A stretch of DNA of 64,000 nucleotides from Paractinoplanes lichenicola (lineage in GTDB: Bacteria; Actinomycetota; Actinomycetes; Mycobacteriales; Micromonosporaceae), in the NCBI RefSeq assembly GCF_016785085.1, contig NZ_JAENHO010000003.1, positions 620,001 to 684,000 on the forward strand. Direction: 5' to 3'. Position 1 is the first letter of the stretch, and each line of letters starts with the position of its first letter. This document shows, piece after piece, positions 1 to 7,620 of the stretch. The position numbers and the translations under genes are program-made. The notes beneath the pieces are model-generated. The model worked only from the letters and a program-made list of their open reading frames with translations, ran no database searches and was not told where the DNA came from.

Positions 1-361
1 TGACGCCCTCGACCCAGTCGCGGGGCAGGCCCAGCGCGCGGGCGAAGACGTTGGTCGATCCGCCCGGGACGACGGCGAGCGCCGGCAGCACGTGGGCCCG
101 GGGGCCGGTCAGCCCGCTGAGCACGGCCTCGGCGGTCATCAACCCGTTGACCGCCTCGTTCACCGTGCCGTCGCCGCCCAGCGTGACAACCACGTCGACC
201 CCGCTCTCGGCGGCGGAACGAGCCAACGTCGCGGCGTGACCACGGCGGGTCGTGTATTCCACCGACAGCTCGACCGCGCTGCGCAGTGCCCTGACCAGGA
301 CGTCCCGGCTGCGCTCGCTGGTGGTCGTAGCCTTGGGGTTGACCAGCAGTAACGCTCGCAT
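1..361 (-). CDS. diacylglycerol kinase-like lipid kinase, N-terminal part (truncated by window edge)
   Basis: The gene runs off the left edge; about 120 codons are present, starting at ATG 361. The visible part is the start of a DAGK catalytic domain: MRALLLVNPKAT at the N terminus, the nucleotide-binding motif GGDGTVNE at residues 62-69 and PGGSTNVFARALG from residue 99. Enzymes of this family transfer ATP phosphate to diacylglycerol or a related lipid (or sphingoid base) at the inner face of the membrane. Substrate cannot be decided without the C-terminal half. It is divergent from the small membrane protein gene at 414 with a spacer of about 52 bases. The family assignment is secure; the exact lipid substrate is not. 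Confidence 0.9.
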   Translation of the reverse strand, partial: MRALLLVNPKATTTSERSRDVLVRALRSAVELSVEYTTRRGHAATLARSAAESGVDVVVTLGGDGTVNEAVNGLMTAEAVLSGLTGPRAHVLPALAVVPGGSTNVFARALGLPRDWVEGV

Positions 362-413
362 GCGCGGCACTGTACCCAAGAGCCGCCCGAAACACTGTCG
401 GTATGGTGCTCGA

Positions 414-809
414 GTGACCGGTGAGAAGTCAGTCGTTGACAACCCCGCGAGCCTGATGTGGGCGGTGCGGCTGCTCTATCTGGAGTGCGCCGCCCTGGCC
501 GGGCTCACTGTCTATTTGGTCGTCCTCGATCTGACGAGCGATTCGGTGAACGTCGGAGTGGCCGTCGCATTGACCGTGTTCGCCGCTCTCGGCGTGGCGG
601 CGATCTTCTTCGTGGCGCGGGGGCTCGGCCGCCGCACCCGGGGCGCGCGCGGGCCGGCGATCGTCATCCAGCTCTTCACGATCGCCACCGGCGGCTTCCT
701 GCTGCAGGTCGGCCCGGTCTGGCTGGGCGTGGTGCTGATGGTCCTCGGGGTGCTCGTCGGCCTGCTGACCGTGCTCCCGGCCAGCACCCGAGCGCTGGGC
801 ATCGATTAA
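414..809 (+). CDS. small integral membrane protein of unknown function
   Basis: The gene encodes 131 residues from GTG 414. Three to four hydrophobic helices are visible (around residues 15-35, 45-65 and 75-115), separated by a basic loop GLGRRTRGARG, so this is an inner-membrane protein with no soluble domain. I recognise no enzymatic motif. An upstream extension is open to 252 but overlaps the divergent kinase gene, which is why GTG 414 is preferred. A TATGGT hexamer at 402-407 lies so close to the GTG that a leaderless transcript is plausible. Small proteins of this kind are common in actinobacteria and mostly uncharacterised. Confidence 0.7.
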   Translation: MTGEKSVVDNPASLMWAVRLLYLECAALAGLTVYLVVLDLTSDSVNVGVAVALTVFAALGVAAIFFVARGLGRRTRGARGPAIVIQLFTIATGGFLLQVGPVWLGVVLMVLGVLVGLLTVLPASTRALGID

Positions 810-847
810 TCGCCCTCATTCGGCGGGCCAGGGCCTACCCTGATGAG

Positions 848-1540
848 GTGACCGGATCAACGGTGCGCCCGCCCGCGTATCAGCTGCTGGCGGACGAGTT
901 ACGGGCCGACATCACTTCGGGACGACTGCAACCCGGCGAGCGCCTGCCACCGGAGCCCGAGTTGTGCGTCAAGACGGGCGTCAGCCGCAGCACGGTCCGC
1001 GAGGCCCTGCGGCTGCTGGCCAGCCAGCATCTGATCGTCACGACCCGCGGGGTCACCGGGGGCAGCTTCGTCGCGCATCCCGACGCCGAGCAGCTGGCCG
1101 AGAGCCTGACCACGGGGTTCACGCTGCTGACGAAGTCGGACGGGGTGGGTTTCGCCGACCTGCTCGAGTTGCGCCGGGCGATCGACGTGCCGGCCGTGGG
1201 CCTGGCCGCGCTGCGCCGCGACGACGACAACCTGACCGAGATCCGGGGCGCGTTCTTCGACCCCGCCGTCGACGACTTCGAGACGATGATGGCCGCGCAC
1301 GCCGCCTTCCACATGGCCGTCGCCAAGGCCACCCAGAATCCGCTGTTCGAGCTGGTGGCGCGGCCGCTCTATCACGCCGAGTTCGGCGAGGAGGTCACCG
1401 ACGACCTGCCCCCGGGCTACTGGCGGCAGATCGACGCCGACCACCGGCTGCTGCTCGATTGCCTGATCATGCGGGACGCGGAGTCGGCGACCCGGGCCGC
1501 GACCCAGCATCTCGACTACATGGCGGCGGTCGTGCGTTAA
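848..1540 (+). CDS. GntR/FadR-family transcriptional regulator (FCD domain)
   Basis: 230 residues from GTG 848. Residues about 8-75 form a GntR winged helix (YQLLADELRADITSGRL, then the recognition region GVSRSTVREALRLLAS), and the rest is an all-helical FCD effector domain with the spaced His/Asp residues typical of metal- and carboxylate-binding FadR relatives (HAAFH, DADHRLLLD, QHLDYM). Regulators of this class bind an operator as dimers and release it on binding an organic acid or acyl-CoA. The gene stands alone between a membrane protein gene and a convergent ATPase gene, so its target is not evident from context. A TACCCT hexamer at 836-841 directly before the start suggests a very short or absent leader. 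Confidence 0.9.
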   Translation: MTGSTVRPPAYQLLADELRADITSGRLQPGERLPPEPELCVKTGVSRSTVREALRLLASQHLIVTTRGVTGGSFVAHPDAEQLAESLTTGFTLLTKSDGVGFADLLELRRAIDVPAVGLAALRRDDDNLTEIRGAFFDPAVDDFETMMAAHAAFHMAVAKATQNPLFELVARPLYHAEFGEEVTDDLPPGYWRQIDADHRLLLDCLIMRDAESATRAATQHLDYMAAVVR

Positions 1541-1545
1541 GACCC

Positions 1546-1959
1546 TCAGCCACCCGTACGGCGGGTGACCAGCCGGATCGTCGCGCGCTGGCCGGTCGCC
1601 TCCGCGGCCGCCGAGGTGGTCAGCGCGGTCAGCACCTTCCAGGCGAACGACGACTCGGCGGGCAGTTTGGCCCCCCGTACGGTCGTGACCGTGACCTCGA
1701 CGGTCAGCGCGTCCTCCGTGACGGCGAAGCGGCACTCGAGCTCGGCGCCGCGCGTGGCGATCGCCAGCAGCATCGCGCACGCCTCGTCGACCGCGATCCG
1801 CAGATCCTCGATCTCGTCGAGCGCGAAGTGCAGCCGGGCGGCCAGGCCGGCCGTCGCCGTGCGCAGCACGCCCAGATAGCCGCCGTCGGCGGGCACGGTG
1901 AGCATGACGACGTCGTCACCGATCGCCGGGTCCGGGTGTGTGTCCGTCAGCTGAGTCAC
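1546..1959 (-). CDS. anti-sigma-factor-type ATP-binding protein (HATPase, RsbW/SpoIIAB-like)
   Basis: 137 residues from GTG 1959, which has a good ribosome-binding site (GGAGGAGC) six bases upstream. The protein resembles the GHKL ATPase domain of anti-sigma serine kinases: LEDLRIAVDEACA-like N box (here EIEDLRIAVDEACAML, around residues 45-60), a central beta sheet, then a C-terminal helix. The G boxes are weakly preserved, so ATP binding or kinase activity may be altered. Partners would be a sigma factor and a STAS antagonist; a STAS protein exists at 61320 in this window but is far away. It converges on the GntR gene with only five bases between the stops. Confidence 0.75.
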   Translation of the reverse strand: MTQLTDTHPDPAIGDDVVMLTVPADGGYLGVLRTATAGLAARLHFALDEIEDLRIAVDEACAMLLAIATRGAELECRFAVTEDALTVEVTVTTVRGAKLPAESSFAWKVLTALTTSAAAEATGQRATIRLVTRRTGG

Positions 1960-2050
1960 CGTTGCTCCTCCCACCGCTGAGCAGACTCTAGTAGCAGAGC
2001 GCAGTCGGCCGGTACGCCCGGTGGGCGTACCGGCCGGCACGACGCGGAAC

Positions 2051-2455
2051 TCAGGCCTGCTTGGTCTCCCAGAAGATCTTCGAGATCTCCTCGATCTTGC
2101 CGAGCAGCTGGTCGGCCACGGCGGGGTCGACCGAGCCCTTGGCGCCCGAGGCGCCGGCGAGCTTGGTGGCCTCGTTGAACAGCTGGTGCAGGTTCGGGTA
2201 CTTCTCGAAGTGCGGGGGCTTGAAGTAGTCGGTCCACAGCACCCACAGGTGGTGCTTGACCAGCTCGGCCCGCTGCTCCTTGATGAGGATGGCCCGAGTG
2301 CGGAACTCGGGGTCGGTGTTCGCCTGGTACTTCTCGGCGATGGCCTTGACCGACTCGGCCTCGATCCGGGCCTGCGCCGGGTCGTAGACGCCACAGGGCA
2401 GGTCGCAATGGGCGCTGACCACGGTCTTCGGCGTGAGGAAACGTGGAAGTCGCAT
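2051..2455 (-). CDS. sodN: nickel superoxide dismutase precursor
   Basis: 134 residues. The Ni-hook motif HCDLPCGVYDP starts at residue 16, after a 15-residue propeptide MRLPRFLTPKTVVSA; after removal of the propeptide the new N-terminal His, with the two Cys of the hook, binds nickel. The enzyme dismutates superoxide in the cytoplasm as a hexamer of four-helix bundles. The remainder (IKEQRAELVKHHLWVLW, DYFKPPHFEKYP, ending in KIFWETKQA) matches the Streptomyces-type SodN along its whole length. The gene is divergent from sodX at 2542 with an 86-base shared spacer. ATG 2455 is preceded by GGAGGAG. Identification is very secure. Confidence 0.98.
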   Translation of the reverse strand: MRLPRFLTPKTVVSAHCDLPCGVYDPAQARIEAESVKAIAEKYQANTDPEFRTRAILIKEQRAELVKHHLWVLWTDYFKPPHFEKYPNLHQLFNEATKLAGASGAKGSVDPAVADQLLGKIEEISKIFWETKQA

Positions 2456-2541
2456 CAGGACTCCTCCATACGAGTTTGCGATGATCCAGGGTTGACACTA
2501 CCCCTTACACACTGCCCGTAACGTCGTGGAGGACTGATGCC

Positions 2542-2850
2542 GTGAGGTGGCAACTACCACTGTTCGCGGTGCTTGTCCGGGGACCGTCGATGGTGCCCGC
2601 GCTGCACTCCGGGGACGCGCTGCTCGTACGCCGGGGCGGGCGCGTAGAGGCCGGTCAGATTGTGGTCGCGCGGTTCCGCTCCCGGCCCGGCCTGCTGGTC
2701 GTCAAGCGCGCGGTGCGGCCGCAGGACGGCGGCTGGTGGATCCAGGGCGACAACGAGTTCATCGAGGATGACAGCCGGGCGTACGGGGTGGCGGATGTCA
2801 TCGGGCGGGTGGTGATTCGCTACTACCCGCGGGTCGGTCGGCTAGGTTAA
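2542..2850 (+). CDS. sodX: nickel-type superoxide dismutase maturation protease
   Basis: 102 residues, a compact S26 signal-peptidase-like enzyme without a membrane anchor. Ser16 in VRGPSMVPAL and Lys55 in LLVVKRAV form the expected Ser/Lys dyad, and WWIQGDNEFIEDDSR is the conserved GDN box. In known systems SodX cleaves the SodN propeptide so the nickel hook can form, and its position next to sodN supports that role. GTG 2542 is used; the ribosome-binding site GGAGGA sits at 2528-2533. The same site precedes an ATG-CCG-TGA triplet set (2537-2545) whose stop overlaps the GTG, a minimal start-stop that might couple or tune initiation. Confidence 0.95.
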   Translation: MRWQLPLFAVLVRGPSMVPALHSGDALLVRRGGRVEAGQIVVARFRSRPGLLVVKRAVRPQDGGWWIQGDNEFIEDDSRAYGVADVIGRVVIRYYPRVGRLG

Positions 2851-2994
2851 GGTCGCACCACCGCGGAGCCCACTCGCCCTCGCGGTTGCTTCTTACGGGT
2901 GATCCCCGCATCGCGCTCCGATCCGGCGCACATCTCGCCGCTGTGATCGACAGGCGCCTAGTCGACCTACGTCCTGATGCCGGTTGGAGTCACC

Positions 2995-4230
2995 ATGTCC
3001 TACTTCAGTTTCGAACTCGATCCCGCCCTCGCCGCCGATCCCGTCTTCGACCTGCACAAACACGGCAAGATGGAGATCGCGCTGACGGTCCCGCTGGAGA
3101 GCCGCGACCACCTGTCGCTGGCCTACACGCCCGGCGTGGCCCGGGTCTGCGAGGCCATCGCGGCCGACGCCGAGCTCTACCCCGACTACACGTGGACGGC
3201 GAACACCGTCGCGGTCGTCACCGACGGCTCGGCCGTGCTCGGGCTGGGCAACATCGGCGCCAAGGCCGCGATGCCGGTCATGGAAGGCAAGGCCATCCTG
3301 TTCAAGCAGTTCGGCGGGGTCGACTCGATCCCGATCTGCCTCGACACCCAGGACGTGGAGGGGATCGTCGCGGCGGTCAAGGCCATGGCGCCCTCGTTCG
3401 GCGGCATCAACCTCGAGGACATCAGCGCCCCGCGTTGCTTCGAGATCGAGCGCCGCCTCGACGCCGAGCTCGACATCCCGGTCTTCCACGACGACCAGCA
3501 CGGTACGGCGGTGGTCACGCTGGCCGCCCTGCGCAACGCGGCCAAGCTGCTCGACCGGCGGTTCGGCGACCTGCGCGTCGTGATCAGCGGGGCCGGCGCG
3601 GCCGGAGTCGCGATCACCCAGATGCTGATCGCGGCCGGGATCGACGGGGCCAACGTCATCATCTGCGACTCGCGCGGCATCATCCACGCCGAGCGCGGCG
3701 ACCTCACCCCGACCAAGGCCGAGCTGGCCGCGACGACCAACTTCTCCGGGCGTACGGGGGGCATTGCCGAGGCTTTGATCGGCGCGGACGTCCTGATCGG
3801 GGTGTCCGGCGGGCTGATCGAGGAGAGCGCGGTGGCCGGCATGGCGCCCGGCGGCGTCATCTTCGCGATGGCCAACCCGACGCCCGAGGTGGCGCCCGCG
3901 ATCGCCCACAAGTACGCCGCGATCGTCGCCACCGGCCGCAGCGACTTCCCCAACCAGATCAACAACGTGCTGGCGTTCCCGGGCATCTTCCGCGGCGCCC
4001 TCGACGTGCGGGCGAGCACGATCACCGAGGGCATGAAGGTGGCCGCGGCCGACGCGATCGCCGCCGTCGTCTCGGACGACCTGAGCGCCGACGCGATCGT
4101 GCCCTCGCCGCTCGACCCGCGGGTCGCCCCCGCCGTCTCGGCCGCCGTCGCCGCGGCGGCACTGGCCGACGGCGTGGCCCGTCGCTCCGCGCCGATGGCC
4201 CCCGAGCAGCGGACCGCGCCAGTTCGCTAG
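2995..4230 (+). CDS. NAD(P)-dependent malic enzyme (short bacterial type)
   Basis: 411 residues from ATG 2995, chosen because GGAG lies at 2986-2989; ATG 2977 in the same frame is an alternative. The enzyme oxidatively decarboxylates malate to pyruvate. Visible landmarks are YTPGVARVCEAI near the N terminus, GLGNIGAKAAMPVMEGK, the FKQFGGVDSIPICLDT segment, the metal-site motif FHDDQHGTA and the Rossmann motif GAGAAGVAI. Length fits the roughly 400-residue short malic enzymes that lack a phosphotransacetylase tail; a separate Pta is encoded at 7617-9689. Coenzyme preference cannot be told by eye. It may be cotranscribed with the MDR gene starting 23 bases downstream. Confidence 0.95.
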   Translation: MSYFSFELDPALAADPVFDLHKHGKMEIALTVPLESRDHLSLAYTPGVARVCEAIAADAELYPDYTWTANTVAVVTDGSAVLGLGNIGAKAAMPVMEGKAILFKQFGGVDSIPICLDTQDVEGIVAAVKAMAPSFGGINLEDISAPRCFEIERRLDAELDIPVFHDDQHGTAVVTLAALRNAAKLLDRRFGDLRVVISGAGAAGVAITQMLIAAGIDGANVIICDSRGIIHAERGDLTPTKAELAATTNFSGRTGGIAEALIGADVLIGVSGGLIEESAVAGMAPGGVIFAMANPTPEVAPAIAHKYAAIVATGRSDFPNQINNVLAFPGIFRGALDVRASTITEGMKVAAADAIAAVVSDDLSADAIVPSPLDPRVAPAVSAAVAAAALADGVARRSAPMAPEQRTAPVR

Positions 4231-4253
4231 CCGGACCACTAGGGTCGGAAGCT

Positions 4254-5204
4254 ATGCGCGCTGCCTACGCCGTAGCTTCCGACCCCACCGATCCGCGCTC
4301 CGCCCTGCGCGTCGGCGACCGGCCCGACCCGGAGCCGCCCGAGGGCTGGGTGACCGTCGAGGTGCGGGCCGCCTCGCTCAACCAGCACGACCTGTGGTCG
4401 CTGCGCGGCGTGGGCCTGCCCGCCGACCGGCTGCCGATGATCCTGGGCTGCGACGCGGCCGGCGTCGACCCGGACGGCAACGAGGTCGTCATCTATCCCG
4501 TGGTCGAGGACAAGGCCGACCCGCGGGGCTTGTCGCTGCTCTCCGAGCGGCACCCGGGCACGCTGGCCGAACGCGTCGCCGTGCCCCGGGAGAACCTGGT
4601 GCGCAAGCCGGCCGGGCTGTCGTTCGTCGACGCGGCCTGCCTGCCGACGGCCTGGCTTACGGCCTATCACATGCTGACCACGCGGGGCCGGGTCGCCGAC
4701 GCGTCCTCGGTGCTGGTGCAGGGCGCCGGCGGGGGAGTGGCCACGGCGGCGGTCGTGCTCGCGGTCGCCATGGGCAAGCGCGTGTACGCCACCAGCCGCG
4801 ACGCGGGCAAGCGGGCGAAGATCGCCGAACTGGGCGCAACCGCCGTGGAACCTGGGCTGCGCCTGCCCGAGCGGGTCGACGTGGTGATCGAATCGGTCGG
4901 CGCTCCCACGTTCGAGCACTCGATGAAATGCTGCGCACCCGGCGCCCGCATCGTGGTGTGCGGCGCGACCGGCGGCCACCTGGCCACCGTCGACCTGCGC
5001 CGAGTGTTCGCGATGCGACTCGACATCCTGGGCAGCACGATGGGCACCGGGGCCGAACTGACCGCGCTGCTCGACCTGCTCGTCGAGAAAAACGTACGGC
5101 CGGTGGTCGACTCGACGTACGGGTTCAGCGCGGTGGCTGACGCCTTCGCGCGCCTGGAGTCGGGCGACATCTTCGGCAAGGTGGCCGTCGACCTGCTGCA
5201 TTGA
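4254..5204 (+). CDS. zinc-type alcohol dehydrogenase-like / quinone oxidoreductase (MDR superfamily)
   Basis: 316 residues. The N-terminal GroES-like half contains VRAASLNQHDLWSLRG and the ILGCDAAGVD turn; the cofactor half has VLVQGAGGGVATAAVVLAV, the dinucleotide-binding glycine motif, followed by an ATSRDAGKRAKIAELGA segment that suits NADP(H). The structural-zinc cysteine cluster of classical alcohol dehydrogenases is absent, so a zinc-free reductase of quinones or enones is more likely than a true alcohol dehydrogenase. Substrate unknown. It follows the malic enzyme closely and ends just before a repeat at 5214. Confidence 0.85.
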   Translation: MRAAYAVASDPTDPRSALRVGDRPDPEPPEGWVTVEVRAASLNQHDLWSLRGVGLPADRLPMILGCDAAGVDPDGNEVVIYPVVEDKADPRGLSLLSERHPGTLAERVAVPRENLVRKPAGLSFVDAACLPTAWLTAYHMLTTRGRVADASSVLVQGAGGGVATAAVVLAVAMGKRVYATSRDAGKRAKIAELGATAVEPGLRLPERVDVVIESVGAPTFEHSMKCCAPGARIVVCGATGGHLATVDLRRVFAMRLDILGSTMGTGAELTALLDLLVEKNVRPVVDSTYGFSAVADAFARLESGDIFGKVAVDLLH

Positions 5205-5213
5205 AGCCGATAG

Positions 5214-5313
5214 TTATCCACAGTCCGCGGTTGTCCACAGGGCCCCCGGCCAAGATCGCCCCCGACCACTAAACTGGGCCAGGTGGGGGTCCCCCCGGTG
5301 GAGGGTGGGCCCT
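5214..5313 (+). repeat. intergenic repeat element A with two DnaA-box-like 9-mers and a GC hairpin
   Basis: This 100-base element is matched, in inverted orientation, by 39371-39475. It starts with TTATCCACA (5214-5222) and TTGTCCACA (5231-5239), which are the classical and the actinobacterial DnaA-box sequences, then CCAAGATCGCCCC, CACTAAA, and a GC-rich segment with GGTGGGGG, CCCCCGGTGGAGGG and GGGCCC able to fold. It lies between two convergent genes (MDR oxidoreductase and hydrolase). Possible roles are DnaA titration, transcription termination, or a mobile hairpin element; only the repetition and the 9-mers are seen directly. Confidence 0.75.
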
Positions 5314-5327
5314 TGCCAAGATATACA

Positions 5328-6212
5328 TCAAAGATCATCTATGTATGTGGCGATCTTGCCTCGGGTGGCGTCGCTCTTCAAGCGGTCGCGAGCGCTCTCG
5401 TCGCCATAGAGGGTCCAGCGCCAGAAGTCGGTCGACGTGGTCGTGACGATCCCGAGCGCCCGTCCGCCGATGGTGTGCCCGCCATCGGTGACACTGACGA
5501 ACGCCTTGGGCCACTTGACCGCGTCATAGGCGGCCCGCCCGTCTGAATACGCGACCGTGGCGTCCTTCCGGCCGTGCACGAACAGCATCGGCGCCGCCGG
5601 CCCGGTGAACGGCTGCGGCAGCACCTGACGGCCGGCCAGCACCACCCCGGCGCGCAGCCGTACGTCGCGGGCGTTGCTGAAGAGCCCGAGCGTCGTGACC
5701 CCGCCCGCCGAGTGTCCGGCCGCGGCCACGCGCTCCTCGTCGGCGGCCGGGACGGCGGCGAGCGTACGAGTGATCACGTAGCTGGCGTCGGCGGGCTGGT
5801 TGAGCACGTCGAGCACATTGAACTGCTCCACCCCGCGCGAGGTGAACGGGTAGGCCGGCGCGGCCACGACGAAACCGGCGCGGGTCCAGGCCGTCAGCAG
5901 CTCGCGATAGTCGGCCGGGCGGCCGCCGAGCCCGTGGCTGAACAGGATCAGCGGGAACGGGCCGTCACCCTCGGGCACCCAGACCGTGGTGGGCAGCGGC
6001 CGGTCGGCGCCCCGCCGCAGCTCGAGCGTGCGCGTGTCGACCGTGAAGGACCGGGTCGGCGCCGTCCCGGCGGGAAGGGGAGCGGCGGTAGTAGCAACCG
6101 GTGGGGAAGAGGGCGGCGGCAGCGAGGCTATGGGCTCAGGATCCGCTGAGCAACCGGAAAGGACGACGACGGTCAGGGCGAGAGCGACGGCACGGCGATG
6201 CACCCGACCCAT
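5328..6212 (-). CDS. secreted lipoprotein, alpha/beta hydrolase (chlorophyllase/PAF-acetylhydrolase-like)
   Basis: 294 residues. The N terminus is a lipoprotein signal (VALALTVVVLSGCSAD, lipobox LSGC, lipidated Cys near residue 21) followed by a Pro/Ala/Thr linker to about residue 50. The enzyme domain shows the oxyanion strand LILFSHGLGG, the nucleophile elbow AAGHSAGG, an acid in HGRKDATVAYSD and the catalytic His in TDGGHTIGG, so the triad is complete. It likely hydrolyses an ester outside the cell membrane. It is divergent from a small membrane protein gene and convergent with the MDR gene across repeat A. Substrate unknown. Confidence 0.88.
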   Translation of the reverse strand: MGRVHRRAVALALTVVVLSGCSADPEPIASLPPPSSPPVATTAAPLPAGTAPTRSFTVDTRTLELRRGADRPLPTTVWVPEGDGPFPLILFSHGLGGRPADYRELLTAWTRAGFVVAAPAYPFTSRGVEQFNVLDVLNQPADASYVITRTLAAVPAADEERVAAAGHSAGGVTTLGLFSNARDVRLRAGVVLAGRQVLPQPFTGPAAPMLFVHGRKDATVAYSDGRAAYDAVKWPKAFVSVTDGGHTIGGRALGIVTTTSTDFWRWTLYGDESARDRLKSDATRGKIATYIDDL

Positions 6213-6336
6213 TGTGCGTCGGCGCTCTCACGATGGGGTGAAATCCCCCGGACGAATGACGTTTGTCCTGGTCGGAGCTGTGATGACTAAGATACGGGGC
6301 TCGGTCGGCGTGCATTCTTTCGCTATGGTCTTGCGC

Positions 6337-6501
6337 ATGTCTGACAACAGCGTCGACCCGAGCGGCAACACCGAGGCGTTCCGGGCGTTCACCCAGAGCC
6401 CTTCGCCTGAGCCCGCGCCGGCGTCCAAGACCCCACTGATCGTCGGCGGCGCCGTCGTCGCGGTGGTGCTGGTCGCCCTCATCATCTGGCTGGTCGCCTG
6501 A
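6337..6501 (+). CDS. 54-residue single-span membrane protein
   Basis: Reading from ATG 6337 gives MSDNSVDPSGNTEAFRAF, a polar, Pro-rich stretch, then one C-terminal transmembrane helix (residues about 33-53, LIVGGAVVAVVLVALIIWLV) that ends at the stop. The layout is that of a tail-anchored protein. ATG 6325 is an in-frame alternative. I recognise no family. It is convergent with ackA, whose stop is four bases away. Codon use with high third-position GC supports it as a real gene. Confidence 0.65.
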   Translation: MSDNSVDPSGNTEAFRAFTQSPSPEPAPASKTPLIVGGAVVAVVLVALIIWLVA

Positions 6502-6504
6502 CTT

Positions 6505-7620
6505 TCAGCGCGACAGCGAGAGCGCCTTCCGGGACTGGTCGGCGATCTCCAACTCCTCGTCCGTGGGGATCACACAGACGGGAATGCGAGCGCCCGGCGG
6601 GGAGATCACCTCGTCGCGGCGCTCGTTGCGTTCCGGGTCGATCGCGATGCCGAGCGGTTCCAGGCCCGAGAGAGACGCCGAGCGTACGGCGGCCGAGTTT
6701 TCTCCCACCCCGGCCGTGAAGGCGATGGCGTCGACCCGGCCCAGCACGGCCAGGTAGGACCCGACGTATTCGCGGATGCGCCGGCAGTAGACGTCGAAGG
6801 CCAGCGTCGCCCCCGGGTCGCCCGCCGCCCGCAGCTCCAGCACCGAGCGCAGGTCGTTGACCCCGGCCATGCCCTGCAGGCCGCCGTGCCGGGTCAGCGA
6901 GGTCTCGATCTCGTCGAGCGGCAGGCCGGCCACCCGGTGCAGGTGGAAGATCACGGTCGGGTCGATGTCGCCGCTGCGGGTGCCCATCACCAGGCCGGGC
7001 AGCGGGGACAGGCCCATCGAGGTGGCCACGCTGCGACCGCCCTCGACGGCGCACGCGCTCGCGCCGTTGCCCAGATGCAGGGTGATCACGTTGGTCCGCG
7101 CCGGGTCGCGGCCCAGCACCTGGGCGGTGCGCCGGGAGACGTACGCGTGGGAGGTGCCGTGGAAGCCGTACCGGCGGATCTGCCAGCGCTCGGCCAGCGA
7201 CCGGTCGATGGCCCAGGTGACGCCCTCGGGTGGGATCGTGGCGTGGAACGCGGTGTCGAACACGGCCACCTGCGGCACGTCGGGCAGCAGCTTGCGGGCC
7301 ACCTCGATGCCGGTCAGCGCGGCCGGATTGTGCAGCGGGGCCAGCGGCACGAGCGCCTCGACCCGGGCCACCACCTCGTCGTCGATCAGCGTGGGACCGG
7401 TGAACTCGGCGCCGCCGTGCACCACCCGATGCCCGACCGCGGCCAGCCCGGCCAGGTCGGCCTCGTCCATGATCCCCTGCAGCGCGGCCCGGTGGTCGGC
7501 CACCTCGCCGCCCGCCTCGCCGATCCGCTCGATCAGGCCCTTGGCGACCGTGTCGGGCCCGTCGAAGAGCCGATACTTCACCGAGGACGAGCCGCTGTTG
7601 AGCACCAGCACCCGGCTCAT
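6505..7620 (-). CDS. ackA: acetate kinase
   Basis: 371 residues. The enzyme interconverts acetyl phosphate plus ADP with acetate plus ATP in the cytoplasm. Signature motifs are all present: VLVLNSGSSSVKY at the N terminus, GHRVVHGG, DTAFHATIP, the active-site block YGFHGTSHAYV, TLHLGNGAS, GTRSGDIDP and FTAGVGENS. It overlaps the end of pta by four bases (ATGA), so the two are translated as a coupled pta-ackA operon, the usual arrangement for overflow acetate metabolism and acetyl-CoA scavenging. Confidence 0.98.
   Translation of the reverse strand: MSRVLVLNSGSSSVKYRLFDGPDTVAKGLIERIGEAGGEVADHRAALQGIMDEADLAGLAAVGHRVVHGGAEFTGPTLIDDEVVARVEALVPLAPLHNPAALTGIEVARKLLPDVPQVAVFDTAFHATIPPEGVTWAIDRSLAERWQIRRYGFHGTSHAYVSRRTAQVLGRDPARTNVITLHLGNGASACAVEGGRSVATSMGLSPLPGLVMGTRSGDIDPTVIFHLHRVAGLPLDEIETSLTRHGGLQGMAGVNDLRSVLELRAAGDPGATLAFDVYCRRIREYVGSYLAVLGRVDAIAFTAGVGENSAAVRSASLSGLEPLGIAIDPERNERRDEVISPPGARIPVCVIPTDEELEIADQSRKALSLSR

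Noticed and set aside
5214..5239. DnaA-box-like 9-mers as a sign of the replication origin
   Set aside because: Only two boxes per element, no dnaA, dnaN, gyrB or parAB genes nearby, and the element is dispersed rather than clustered.
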